Shown one piece after another: positions 1 to 8,265 of a stretch of DNA of 64,000 nucleotides. The position numbers and the translations under genes are program-made. Numbering within the stretch: position 1 is the first letter of the stretch; every line of letters begins with the position of its first letter. Source of the DNA: Rhodothermales bacterium (GTDB lineage: Bacteria; Bacteroidota; Rhodothermia; Rhodothermales; UBA10348); assembly GCA_028284865.1 (NCBI GenBank), contig JANQQV010000015.1, positions 37,361-101,360 of the forward strand, given 5' to 3'. Under the pieces are notes generated by a model. That model did not search any database. It was not told the DNA's origin and saw only the letters and a list, made by a program, of their open reading frames with translations.

Positions 1-419
1 TGCATGCCGGATACGGCGAGAAACTCGGATACACGCCGCAAGACGTTGCCTATCTCGTCTGCTCGCCGAACAACACCGGGTACCAGAATCACATGTTGCA
101 GGCCGCGAGTCGCGCTTCCCTGATTGAGGGGCTTGCCGCTCTGACCCCGTGTCCCTGGCTGTATACGGACATCGGGATCCGGATGATGGACGAACTCGGC
201 TCCATACCCGAAGATCATCCCTACGCGGCCTGGCTGGCGACGTATGCGGATCCGGCTTTTGTGTCCTATACGAACGATTTGATGGCGATCACCGAACGTG
301 TAGCCGGCCATCACGATGGCCGGCCGCTGGATCGAGCCGTTGAGGCGTTCCGACAAAGTGTTCGGTACGAATGGATGTTCTGGGAACAGGCCTGGAACCG
401 ACAATCCTGGCCTGTCTGA
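1..419 (+). CDS. tenA: TenA/thiaminase II family protein, 3' part (5' end outside window)
   Basis: The reading frame is open from base 3, so the gene is cut by the window edge; about 138 codons remain. TenA proteins hydrolyse aminopyrimidines for salvage into thiamine synthesis and are cytoplasmic. The family signature is visible as LAALTPCPWLYTDIG, where the Cys of the PC motif corresponds to the thiaminase II nucleophile, and near the end as YEWMFWEQAW, which contains the conserved catalytic Glu. The HPYAAWLATYADPAF segment also fits the family. No other thiamine gene lies in the window, so the pathway context cannot be judged. The stop is TGA at 417-419. Family assignment is secure; the catalytic role is inferred from retained residues. 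Confidence 0.85.
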   Translation, partial: HAGYGEKLGYTPQDVAYLVCSPNNTGYQNHMLQAASRASLIEGLAALTPCPWLYTDIGIRMMDELGSIPEDHPYAAWLATYADPAFVSYTNDLMAITERVAGHHDGRPLDRAVEAFRQSVRYEWMFWEQAWNRQSWPV

Positions 420-487
420 CAACACTCAACTCCTGAGGCACCCGCCAACGACATGACAGATTCCAGCACATTGAGGGCATTCACCCG

Positions 488-1837
488 ATGAGAGCGATTG
501 TAATTGGCGCGGGAATTGTCGGATACGACGTGGCCAAACTGCTGTCGCAAGCCGAACACGATGTGGTCGTGGTCGATCTGGACAACGAGGCATTGGCGCA
601 AATCAGCGACAAACTCGACGTCATGACTGTCCAGGGTAATGGAACGTCGACCAAAGTGCTGGAGGATGCCGGAATCAGGGACGCCCGTATCCTGGTGGCT
701 GTCACGGCCATCGATGAGGTGAACATCATTTCCTGCATGCTCGGCGACCGCTTGGGTGTGGAAACGACGATCGCCCGTGTCCGCTCCGATGAGCTGACCA
801 GCACCGAAACCGTCCTGGATTCCAGGGATTTCGGGATCGACCTCATCATTCACCCGGAGGAGAGTGCGGCAGCGGAAGTCGTTCGCCTCATTCGGCGTGC
901 ATCAGCCACCGATGTCCTGATGCTGGCCGACGAACGCCTGCATCTGGTTGGCCTGCGACTGGACCCTGACAGTCCCGTCCTCGGTCGCTCGCTCCAGGAA
1001 TTGGTCATGGAGCGGCCCGACCTTCGATTCCGGGTGATGGCCATCGCCCGCGGAATCCGGACCATTCTTCCCAACGGTCAGGAGCGCCTGCGAAAGAATG
1101 ACCAGGTCTTCATCCTGGCACGCCCCAAGACCATTCCGCCCGTCCTTGCCATGCTCGGCAAATCTGATGTGCGTCTGCAGAACATCATGATTCTGGGCGG
1201 GAGTGACATTGGGGCCAAGGTGGCACTTCAGCTCAGTCAAGAAAAGACAAAACGCGTCAAGCTGGTCGAATCAAACCGGGAACGCGCCGAGAAACTGGCA
1301 GAGAACCTCGGAAGCTGTCTGGTCATCCACGGAGAAGGCACAGACATCGATCTGCTGGTCAAGGAAGGGCTGTCGGATATGGACGCCTTTGTGGCGGTGA
1401 CAGACGACGAGGAATCGAATCTGGTGACGTGCCTCCTGGCCAAGCATCTGCAGGTCCGCAAGACCGTGGCGCTGCTCTCAAATGGCGCCTATATCCCGAT
1501 CAGCCAGTCGATTGGTCTCGATGCGGCAGTGAACACCAAGCTGGCCGTGTCACGCGAAGTGATGCGATTCCTTCGGGGCAAACACGTGAAGAGCGTAGCC
1601 ACCGTTCACGGTCTTGATGCTGAAATCCTAGAGATTGAGGCCCGACCCATGTCGGCCATCACCAAGGACACTCTCATGAATCTCAAATTGCCCAAGGGAC
1701 TGCTGATTGCGGCGGTGATGAAAGGGAAGGACATCGAAATTGCCACGGGTCTGACCAAGATCGAGCCCGGCGACCGGGCCCACATCTTCGTCATGCCCAA
1801 CATGATATCGCAGGCTGAAAACCTGTTCGACCATTGA
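488..1837 (+). CDS. trkA: Trk potassium uptake system regulatory subunit TrkA
   Basis: Cytoplasmic NAD(H)-binding regulatory subunit of the Trk potassium transporter, 449 aa, the usual length for two-domain TrkA. Two RCK units are visible: the first begins with the Rossmann loop GAGIVGYDVAKLL followed by the acidic VVDLD end of beta-2, and the second starts near residue 235 with ILGGSDIGAKVALQL and ends beta-2 with LVESN. Each Rossmann half is followed by a TrkA-C type segment (for example LHLVGLRLDPDSPVLG and VHGLDAEILEIEARP). No clear Shine-Dalgarno precedes the ATG. The gene sits 34 bp before trkH, which is its membrane partner, and the two are presumably cotranscribed. Confidence 0.95.
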   Translation: MRAIVIGAGIVGYDVAKLLSQAEHDVVVVDLDNEALAQISDKLDVMTVQGNGTSTKVLEDAGIRDARILVAVTAIDEVNIISCMLGDRLGVETTIARVRSDELTSTETVLDSRDFGIDLIIHPEESAAAEVVRLIRRASATDVLMLADERLHLVGLRLDPDSPVLGRSLQELVMERPDLRFRVMAIARGIRTILPNGQERLRKNDQVFILARPKTIPPVLAMLGKSDVRLQNIMILGGSDIGAKVALQLSQEKTKRVKLVESNRERAEKLAENLGSCLVIHGEGTDIDLLVKEGLSDMDAFVAVTDDEESNLVTCLLAKHLQVRKTVALLSNGAYIPISQSIGLDAAVNTKLAVSREVMRFLRGKHVKSVATVHGLDAEILEIEARPMSAITKDTLMNLKLPKGLLIAAVMKGKDIEIATGLTKIEPGDRAHIFVMPNMISQAENLFDH

Positions 1838-1871
1838 GGTTGCCACGATTGTTCTCAACACGGTACGCAAC

Positions 1872-3380
1872 ATGGTACTGAATATCAGAGCGGTAGCCTA
1901 CACGCTGGGTATCCTGGTTTTCTTCCTGGGAGTTGCCCTGCTGATTCCGATGGCAGTGGCGCTGTACTACGGTGAGGCTTCCTGGTGGGCCTTCGCGGTC
2001 ACATCCGTCGGCGCAACGGTGCTGGGCGGGTTGTCCTGGGTATTGCGGGACAAAGAAGAAGCTGAGCTGCAAATCCGGGAAGGATTCGCCATTGTGGCCC
2101 TGTCATGGGTCATCCTGTCGGCCGTTGGTGCGCTACCATTCTACCTCGCTGACGTCGTGGTCTCTTACACCGACGCCTTTTTCGAGACCATGAGCGCCTT
2201 CTCCACCACGGGCGCAACCATCCTTGGCGGGGGCGGGAATCCCGACATCGAAGATATTCCCAAAGCCTTCCTCTTCTGGCGATCGCTGGCGCACTGGATG
2301 GGGGGGATGGGCATCATCGTGCTCACACTGGCCATTCTGCCTCTCTTGGGCGTCGGTGGAATGCAGCTCTACAAAGCCGAGGTCCCTGGTCCTTCTGCTG
2401 ACAAGCTGACGCCACGCGTTCAGGAAACGGCCAAGCGACTCTGGTTGATTTACGTGGGCATCACGGTGATCCAGATCGGGTTGCTGCTGCCCGCCATGAG
2501 CGGCTTCGACGCCATCAATCATGCGTTTGCCACCATGGCCACTGGCGGGTTCTCGACCAAGAATGGTTCCATCGGTCAGTTCAATTCGGCCTATATCGAT
2601 TGGGTGATTACGGCGTTCATGTTCCTGGCTGGCGTGAACTTCGCCCTGCACTTCCGACTGCTCAGGGGGCAGGCTATCACGGTGTTCAAGGACACCGAAT
2701 TCCGGGTCTATTGCGGCATCATGATCGTCGCGACTCTGCTGATCACACTCGGGACCTGGCAGCCTGCCATGTCGATCCTACCGAGTCGCTTGGAAGAAAC
2801 CGCGTTCACGGGGTACACCACGATCACCGAAGCATTGCGATACGGAGCTTTCCAGGCCGCGGCCATCATTACAACAACCGGGTTCGGCACGGCTGACTAC
2901 GAGGTATGGCCGCCGCTGGCCATCGGAGTCATTTTCCTGTGCTTCTATATCGGCGGGATGGCAGGTTCGACAGGAGGGGGTGTCAAAGTCATCCGTCACG
3001 TCCTGATGTTCAAGAACTCGTTCAAGGAGATCAAACAGCTCATCCATCCGCAGGCCATCATGCCTATTCGTCTCGGCGACCGAGTAGTGCCTGCTGACGT
3101 GATGAAGAACGTTCTCTCTTTTATCGTGCTCTATTTGGGCCTGATCGGTATCGGTACGATGGCCATGGCCTTCTTCGGGCTGGATTTGCTCTCGGCCTTC
3201 GGCGCGACGCTATCGAGTGTAGGGAACGTGGGTCCGGCATTCGGTACGCTCGGGCCGACCGAGAATTATGCCCACCTGCCGGACATGGCCAAGTGGATCC
3301 TTTCTTTTCTGATGATGGCCGGCCGTCTTGAAATCTTTACAGCCATCATCATCTTTGTCCCCGCATTCTGGCGGCGATAG
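1872..3380 (+). CDS. trkH: Trk potassium uptake system membrane subunit TrkH
   Basis: Integral inner-membrane potassium channel subunit, 502 aa, typical for TrkH. Four pore-loop selectivity-filter segments with conserved Gly are visible in order: STTGATI, MATGGFST, ITTTGFGT and LSSVGNVGPAFG, as expected for the four M1-P-M2 repeats of the TrkH/KtrB family. The start ATG follows trkA closely, and a hairpin with a T-run at 3519-3545 closes the unit. The gene pair gives a complete Trk system: TrkA binds nucleotide and gates TrkH. Confidence 0.95.
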   Translation: MVLNIRAVAYTLGILVFFLGVALLIPMAVALYYGEASWWAFAVTSVGATVLGGLSWVLRDKEEAELQIREGFAIVALSWVILSAVGALPFYLADVVVSYTDAFFETMSAFSTTGATILGGGGNPDIEDIPKAFLFWRSLAHWMGGMGIIVLTLAILPLLGVGGMQLYKAEVPGPSADKLTPRVQETAKRLWLIYVGITVIQIGLLLPAMSGFDAINHAFATMATGGFSTKNGSIGQFNSAYIDWVITAFMFLAGVNFALHFRLLRGQAITVFKDTEFRVYCGIMIVATLLITLGTWQPAMSILPSRLEETAFTGYTTITEALRYGAFQAAAIITTTGFGTADYEVWPPLAIGVIFLCFYIGGMAGSTGGGVKVIRHVLMFKNSFKEIKQLIHPQAIMPIRLGDRVVPADVMKNVLSFIVLYLGLIGIGTMAMAFFGLDLLSAFGATLSSVGNVGPAFGTLGPTENYAHLPDMAKWILSFLMMAGRLEIFTAIIIFVPAFWRR

Positions 3381-3518
3381 CCTGATTCGCGCCAACATTC
3401 ACGACACGCAGCGCGGTCAGGCGACCACGAATTACGACACAGGCTCCATTCTGGACGGTTCGGCTGGATTCAAGCCTCGTGCCGCGTATCAGGCACGGCC
3501 CTTGATACTCCCATAGGT

Positions 3519-3545
3519 AGCAGATTCCGGGATTCTGCTCTTTTG
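3519..3545 (+). terminator. Rho-independent terminator after trkAH
   Basis: A nine-pair stem with one T-T mismatch (AGCAGA pairing with TCTGCT, extended by TC/GA) with a three-base loop is followed by CTTTTG. It lies 139 bp after trkH and directly before the small gene at 3630. Confidence 0.65.
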
Positions 3546-3629
3546 TTCTCGCAATCGCCGACGATACTCTCGTCAGCACCAACAGATGCCGGCAGCCCAT
3601 TGGGGATGCGGGCATCGGAGATCAGACCG

Positions 3630-3890
3630 ATGGGAGCACACGAATACCTCGAAAAATACATCCGAACCGTCCCTGGCGGCGCCATCGCCTGGGAGCGATC
3701 CATCTTTTCGCACACCGGACAGTGGAGCGCCAACGAACTGATTGACGCCGCCGTCGATTTGGCTTGGGATCTCTTTGGTCCGATCGGGGGACGGGAGCGT
3801 CCGGCACTCGACATTCATCGCGCCGGCAACTACTTCGTGATACAGCCAATCGAAATGGACGATACACTCTCGTTTCCACTGGCCGCCTGA
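3630..3890 (+). CDS. small hypothetical protein
   Basis: An 86-aa protein without a family I recognise. The frame is open further upstream (ATG also at 3606), but ATG 3630 is chosen because a GGAG motif ends nine bases before it. The sequence is acidic with several Trp and Phe (AWERSIFS, LAWDLFGPIGG), has no signal peptide or membrane segment, and looks like a small soluble domain. It follows the trkAH terminator and is convergent with the HhH-GPD gene 99 bp away. It could be a chance frame; the composition resembles a real protein, but coding status is only moderately sure. Confidence 0.45.
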   Translation: MGAHEYLEKYIRTVPGGAIAWERSIFSHTGQWSANELIDAAVDLAWDLFGPIGGRERPALDIHRAGNYFVIQPIEMDDTLSFPLAA

Positions 3891-3989
3891 TAGCTGGCAT
3901 CATCGCTGGCCTGATCGCAGGCCCCATGCGTCCGGACGCATTCTGCGGCAGCCATCAACCGGCATTTCAGCCGGTGGCGCCTGCCCGAC

Positions 3990-4511
3990 TCAGCCTTCCT
4001 CGTCGCTGAAGTCGCGGTGGCCGAAGTAGTGAAGCACATACTTCATCTTCTTGGCTTTCATCTTCCCGAATCCTGGCAGCTTCACCAGCCGCTTTTCTAT
4101 GGCTGAGAACGGAGCGCCATCATTCCACATGTTGGCTGCGTTGCCTTCGTACTCGTCAACCAGGATGCGGGCAATCTGGTGGGTCCGTTCGGCCATCACG
4201 TTCGTGAATCGGTGAACTGCTGGCTTCTCCGCGAAGTGCTCGCGCAGGGTGTCCAGATCCATGTCGGCAATCGTTCCGATATCCAGATGGCCAAGACGGT
4301 CACGAAGCCGGATGGGTCCGGTGAAGGCGTATTCAGCAAGCACGCGCTGATCGTACAGCATGCCGAGCAATGCCGCATTGGGATCATCCATCAGGTACTG
4401 ATCTGCTTCGGGATCCTTGGTCAGGTTACCCTCCTCCTTGAAGCGCTCCATCATGCGGACCAGGCCGCCACTCAATTCACCGTAGTCCAGCAGGGAAGTC
4501 GGATAGGCCAT
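3990..4511 (-). CDS. HhH-GPD type DNA glycosylase-like protein
   Basis: A 173-aa soluble protein resembling the small uncharacterised HhH-GPD family (TIGR03252-like). Near the C-terminus the segment LVKLPGFGKMKAKKMKYVL has the helix-hairpin-helix LPGFG turn with following lysines that contacts the DNA backbone in this superfamily. The N-terminal part (DPNAALLGMLYDQRV) also fits. No FeS-cluster cysteine loop is present and the catalytic Lys/Asp of endonuclease III or MutY types cannot be assigned, so a glycosylase activity is unproven. It begins seven bases after cysS ends on the same strand, so the two are likely cotranscribed. Confidence 0.75.
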   Translation of the reverse strand: MAYPTSLLDYGELSGGLVRMMERFKEEGNLTKDPEADQYLMDDPNAALLGMLYDQRVLAEYAFTGPIRLRDRLGHLDIGTIADMDLDTLREHFAEKPAVHRFTNVMAERTHQIARILVDEYEGNAANMWNDGAPFSAIEKRLVKLPGFGKMKAKKMKYVLHYFGHRDFSDEEG

Positions 4512-4518
4512 TCGTCAC

Positions 4519-6018
4519 TCAGATCTGTTGTTTGCGTTTCCAGGTCGTCCCGTCTTTCGAGTCCTTGATCTCGACGCCTAGCGCGGTCAGTTCATCCCGG
4601 ATCTCATCGGCGCGGCCCCAATCGCCGGCGGCGCGCGCGGCAGCGCGTGCTTCCAGCAGTGGCTCTACTTGGGCAGCCAGGGGATCTTCCTCTTCAGTCT
4701 CCTGGGGCTGATCGTCGTAGTACACGACGCCTAGCAACCCGTTCATGTCCGCCAACCATCGACGCGCAGCCGCCCGCGCGGTCTCATCCAGTCCGGCGCC
4801 GCGACCGAGGATCATCTTGGTGCCACCAAAGAGCTGCGCGAGGGCGGCGGGGGTGTTCAAGTCGTCCAGCATCGCGTCGAATGCCCGTTCATACATCCCC
4901 GACAGAATCGCGCCAACGTCACCCTCGTACTCGCCTACACCTTCTGATGGATGACCGACAAGGTCGATGACCTCCTGTAGCCGTTCCCGGTGCTTGACGT
5001 TACCTTTCAGGGTCTTTATCGTGAAGTTGAATGGCTTGCGATAGTGCCCTGAAAGCAGGGTCATCCGAACAGCCAATGGATCGATTCCTTTGCCCCCTTC
5101 GGCCTCTGGTGCTGACAGGTCTCGCACCGTGAAGAAGTTGCCCAGTCGTTTGGACATCTTCTCGCCTTCCACCTGAAGGAAGCGAGTGTGGGCCCACACG
5201 GTGGCAAAGGGCTGCCCCGTCAAGCATTCGGATTGCGCGATCTCGCATTCGTGATGGGGGAAGATGAGGTCTTCGCCACCAGCGTGGATATCAATGCGAT
5301 CCCCCAGGTAGCTCATGGCCATCACCGAGCACTCGATGTGCCACCCCGGAAATCCCCAGCCCCAAGGGCTGTGCCACTGCATCAAGTGCTTATCGTCTTT
5401 CTTCCAGAGGGCGAAATCACGTGGATCCCGCTTGTCGTCGTCCACCACCACGTCACGGACCGTCTGCTCGAGGTCCATCTCGAGCGTGTTTCCTGACAGT
5501 TTGCCGTACTCCGGAAAGGACGTCACAGAGAAGTAGACTCCTTTCTCCGTTTCGTAGGCGTGTCCTTTTTCGATCAACTGCTCAACGGCTGCGATCTGCT
5601 CGCGCATGTGCTCCGTCGCCCGGGGGCGAACCGTGGGCTCGCGCAGGTTCAGTCGGTGCCAGTCTTCTACCAGCGTTTCGGTGTAGTGACGGGCCAGATC
5701 CCAGATGTTGACGAATTGCTCGCCTTCTTTCGACTTGAGAGCCTTGACCATCCGGTCCTCACCAGACGGGTCAGTCAAGTCGTCTTCGGTCAGATGACCG
5801 ACATCCGTCACGTTCGTCGCGTACGTCACATCCCAGCCCAGTGCAGTTGCCGTGCGCAGGATCAAGTCAGCCGTGATGAACGAACGGAAGTTGCCGATGT
5901 GCGCGTATGAGTACACCGTGGGACCGCACGAATAGAAGGTCAAGTGATCCTTCTGAAGCGGAACGATCGCCTCTGCCTGATTGGAGAGGGTATTGTAGAT
6001 CCTGAATTCCTTCGGCAC
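4519..6018 (-). CDS. cysS: cysteinyl-tRNA synthetase
   Basis: Class I aminoacyl-tRNA synthetase charging tRNA-Cys in the cytoplasm; 499 aa, normal to slightly long. The HIGH motif appears as HIGN at residues 40-43 and the KMSKS loop as KMSKR at 287-291. The four zinc ligands that select cysteine are in place: C31 (YSCGPTVY), C230 (HIECS), H255 and E259 (PHHECE). An acidic loop near residues 445-455 (ETEEEDP) is a probable lineage-specific insertion. The gene faces away from the exported protein at 6144, with a 125-bp divergent intergenic region between them. Confidence 0.97.
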   Translation of the reverse strand: MPKEFRIYNTLSNQAEAIVPLQKDHLTFYSCGPTVYSYAHIGNFRSFITADLILRTATALGWDVTYATNVTDVGHLTEDDLTDPSGEDRMVKALKSKEGEQFVNIWDLARHYTETLVEDWHRLNLREPTVRPRATEHMREQIAAVEQLIEKGHAYETEKGVYFSVTSFPEYGKLSGNTLEMDLEQTVRDVVVDDDKRDPRDFALWKKDDKHLMQWHSPWGWGFPGWHIECSVMAMSYLGDRIDIHAGGEDLIFPHHECEIAQSECLTGQPFATVWAHTRFLQVEGEKMSKRLGNFFTVRDLSAPEAEGGKGIDPLAVRMTLLSGHYRKPFNFTIKTLKGNVKHRERLQEVIDLVGHPSEGVGEYEGDVGAILSGMYERAFDAMLDDLNTPAALAQLFGGTKMILGRGAGLDETARAAARRWLADMNGLLGVVYYDDQPQETEEEDPLAAQVEPLLEARAAARAAGDWGRADEIRDELTALGVEIKDSKDGTTWKRKQQI

Positions 6019-6143
6019 GGGGAAGTCTTTCGGGCAATGGATGGGATTCGAAGCAGGGAATGTAACCGATTTGGGGTCGTCTAAAGGGCACTACAAGGAA
6101 TTTTAACCGCGAATCAGAACCGATTCGTTCATTCGAGATCACC

Positions 6144-6578
6144 GTGATGAATAACCTCTCATTTCGATCGATTATCGGGACCTTTCTGGTCCTGATGATG
6201 TCGCTTGTGGTCCTCCCGGCCGCCGGCCAAGGCATTCGTATGTCTGAAGAGGAGCGCAAGGAAGCGTTCGAGGCCAATTTCGAGGAGCTGAAAGCTGCCT
6301 TGGCGCTGGACGAAGCCACTGCCCCGAAGGTGAAAGACCTGATGTGGGCGCAGCAGGAAAAGCAGATGGAATTGTTCGCCAGCATGCGAGGCAGCGGTGG
6401 CGGATCCCTTGCACGTTCCGGTATGCGCCAGAAAATGACGGAGCTCCGCGAGGAAATGGATAAGGAAATGTCTGCCATCCTGAGCGAAGAGCAGATGGAA
6501 GCCTATCAGGCGTTCCAAGCTGAGCGTCGCCGCGGACCCCGTCAGGGTCAGGGAGCTGGACGCACGCTGCCGCAATAA
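6144..6578 (+). CDS. exported Spy/CpxP-like small protein
   Basis: A 144-aa precursor. The first ~29 residues form a Sec signal peptide (hydrophobic LVLMMSLVVLPAAG, cleavage likely after AAGQG). The mature part is all-helical and charged, with MSEEERKEAFEANFEEL and a long amphipathic stretch ending ILSEEQMEAYQAFQAERR, resembling the LTxxQ-type helices of Spy/CpxP periplasmic chaperone and sensor proteins. It is the first gene of a sigma / anti-sigma / MacAB locus, where a CpxP-like periplasmic stress protein would fit. Exact family is uncertain because no canonical LTPEQ motif is present. Confidence 0.6.
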   Translation: MMNNLSFRSIIGTFLVLMMSLVVLPAAGQGIRMSEEERKEAFEANFEELKAALALDEATAPKVKDLMWAQQEKQMELFASMRGSGGGSLARSGMRQKMTELREEMDKEMSAILSEEQMEAYQAFQAERRRGPRQGQGAGRTLPQ

Positions 6579-6722
6579 CCCTGACACGATGGCTTGTCCG
6601 TAACAACCTCGTTTCAGCCGTCGGCAAGACTTCGAATTCGCACGATAACCGTGTCCGTCGCCACGACCATAGCCTACCCGTTGACGTATCCTTTGTCTTT
6701 CGCAGACAGGGAGGTCCGAACT

Positions 6723-7313
6723 GTGTCCCGAGTGGATGCTACATCGACGGAAGAACAGCTGATCATTGCCACGCTCGATGGCAATGAGGACGCATTCCGC
6801 AGGATCGTTGAGCGATATATCGACGAGGTCTCCAGAACAGTTACCGGGATGCTCGGCGCTGGTCCAGAGATTGATGACGTTGTCCAGGAAGTGTTCATCA
6901 AGCTGCATCGCTCGCTGCACACGTTCCGGGGGGAAGCTTCCTTGAAGACGTTCGTGGTCCGCATGGCTATCAACAAAAGCCTGGATGCACTGCGCAAACG
7001 AAAGCGGATGCGCTGGTTGCAGCCCTGGTCCAACGAGGATCCCTGGGAGCCACCCGCTGACGATCGGTCCGACAGAGGACTGACGTCAAAAGAGGAGATG
7101 GCCGCGCTGCGCCATGCAGTTGACAAGCTGCCTGAATCCCAGCGGGCGGTCGTCGTCCTGCGACTCATTGAAGATTACAGCACCGAAGAGACGGCCCGAA
7201 TACTGGGCGTGCCCTACGGAACCGTGCTGTCCCGCCTCAAACGAGGCGTCGAGAAACTGAAGAAAGACATCGGTAACACACCGGATGCCCACCTGTCCGG
7301 AGGTGACTCATGA
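6723..7313 (+). CDS. ECF-family RNA polymerase sigma factor
   Basis: A 196-aa sigma-70 family ECF factor. Region 2 is seen in DGNEDAFRRIVERYIDEV, followed by the IDDVVQEVFIKLHRSLHTF core-binding segment and WxxR-like FVVRMAINKSLDALRKRKR; region 4 is LPESQRAVVVLRLIEDYSTEETARIL with the helix-turn-helix VPYGTVLSRLKRGVEKLKK. The frame opens at a TTG at 6594, but GTG 6723 is preferred because AGGGAGG lies eight bases before it (6708-6714) and the upstream codons do not resemble sigma factors. The stop overlaps the next gene by four bases, which marks that gene as its probable anti-sigma partner. Confidence 0.9.
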   Translation: MSRVDATSTEEQLIIATLDGNEDAFRRIVERYIDEVSRTVTGMLGAGPEIDDVVQEVFIKLHRSLHTFRGEASLKTFVVRMAINKSLDALRKRKRMRWLQPWSNEDPWEPPADDRSDRGLTSKEEMAALRHAVDKLPESQRAVVVLRLIEDYSTEETARILGVPYGTVLSRLKRGVEKLKKDIGNTPDAHLSGGDS

Positions 7314-7690
7314 AAAAACACAAACACACATATTCATCCCAGCCTTCCGAAGAGCACGGATTGTCAGCAGACGTCGTGCAGTCCCTTCGCAAGATGGTCG
7401 ATGCCGAACGGCAGTCGTCGATGATGTCCATGCCTGAGGAACGGGTCATGCGAGCGGTTCGAGCCGCTTCCAGGCGCCATGTCGATGGTACGGAAGTCAT
7501 CGAGCGCGAGTTGATCAGCTGGTTCCGCCCCGTTGTGGTGGCTGGGCTTGTGGTCATCATGGCGCTGGCTTTCTACAACTTCGATCTGGCCAGAAACAAT
7601 GACCATCATCAGACGGCTACTGAGATGGTTCTTGGTCTCCATCCCGTAACGGTTGCTTCCGCTTACGATCTCAACTTCGACAGTCACTAG
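7310..7690 (+). CDS. single-pass membrane protein, probable anti-sigma factor
   Basis: A 126-aa protein starting inside the sigma factor stop (ATGA overlap), a coupling usual for sigma/anti-sigma pairs. The N-terminal ~70 residues are cytoplasmic and charged (LRKMVDAERQSSMM, ERVMRAVRAASRRH), then one membrane helix PVVVAGLVVIMALAFY at about residues 75-90, then a short outer tail. No zinc-binding HxxxCxxC motif is present, so it is not a ZAS anti-sigma factor; the role is inferred from position and topology only. Confidence 0.6.
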   Translation: MKKHKHTYSSQPSEEHGLSADVVQSLRKMVDAERQSSMMSMPEERVMRAVRAASRRHVDGTEVIERELISWFRPVVVAGLVVIMALAFYNFDLARNNDHHQTATEMVLGLHPVTVASAYDLNFDSH

Positions 7691-7699
7691 GTACGTGAC

Positions 7700-8164
7700 A
7701 TGAAATTGCACTCCAAAACAATCGCCATTCTGGTTGGCACGCTGATCATTGGCATCGCCATCGGAGCGCTAGGGTGGAGCAGTATCCACAACAAGCGCCA
7801 GGAACGCCTATCAGAGATGCGACGACAGGGTGGTCTGTATGGATCGATCGATCGCTTTATCGATCCGGTCGACTCCCTGCAAGAGGCTCGTCTGAGAGAC
7901 CTCACATCCGCGTACCAGGACACCCTTTCACGATTCTGGAGATACTACAACTACTACCGGACCGAGCTGATGAAAGAGTTCGAGCAGGATCTGCTCCCTG
8001 AATTGGATTCAGTTCAGGCAGCCGCCATTCAGCCGTATCTCGATCGAATCACAACCATGCCTCGTTCGGCGCGTCGTGATTCTTCAGAAACCGATCAGTC
8101 AGATTCGTCCGCCGATTCCACAGCGCAATCGAGTACTCCAGCAGATTCCCTGCAAGGCTCGTAA
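7700..8164 (+). CDS. membrane-anchored helical envelope protein
   Basis: A 154-aa protein with an N-terminal uncleaved anchor (IAILVGTLIIGIAIGALGW, residues 9-27) and a mature domain outside the membrane. The mature part is helical (DSLQEARLRDLTSAYQDTL, YYRTELMKEFEQDLLPELD), similar in character to heavy-metal-resistance/CpxP-like domains in which helices flank a DELQ-type turn, and ends in a Ser/Asp/Thr-rich tail. It is the third gene after the sigma factor and nine bases from the preceding gene, so it belongs to the same operon. Function unknown; a sensor or chaperone role is inference. Confidence 0.55.
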   Translation: MKLHSKTIAILVGTLIIGIAIGALGWSSIHNKRQERLSEMRRQGGLYGSIDRFIDPVDSLQEARLRDLTSAYQDTLSRFWRYYNYYRTELMKEFEQDLLPELDSVQAAAIQPYLDRITTMPRSARRDSSETDQSDSSADSTAQSSTPADSLQGS

Positions 8165-8265
8165 CCCCCGCGTCTTTGCAACCGCGAAGACCACCCCGCA
8201 ACGTTTGGTGAGTGTCCATCGGCCAGCTCACCCGTCTAATTCTGCCGTTTTCGGCTAGCACCTAC

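Noticed and set aside
6594..6722. TTG start of the first ECF sigma factor 43 codons upstream
   Set aside because: The GTG at 6723 has AGGGAGG eight bases before it and starts the conserved region; the upstream codons are not sigma-like.
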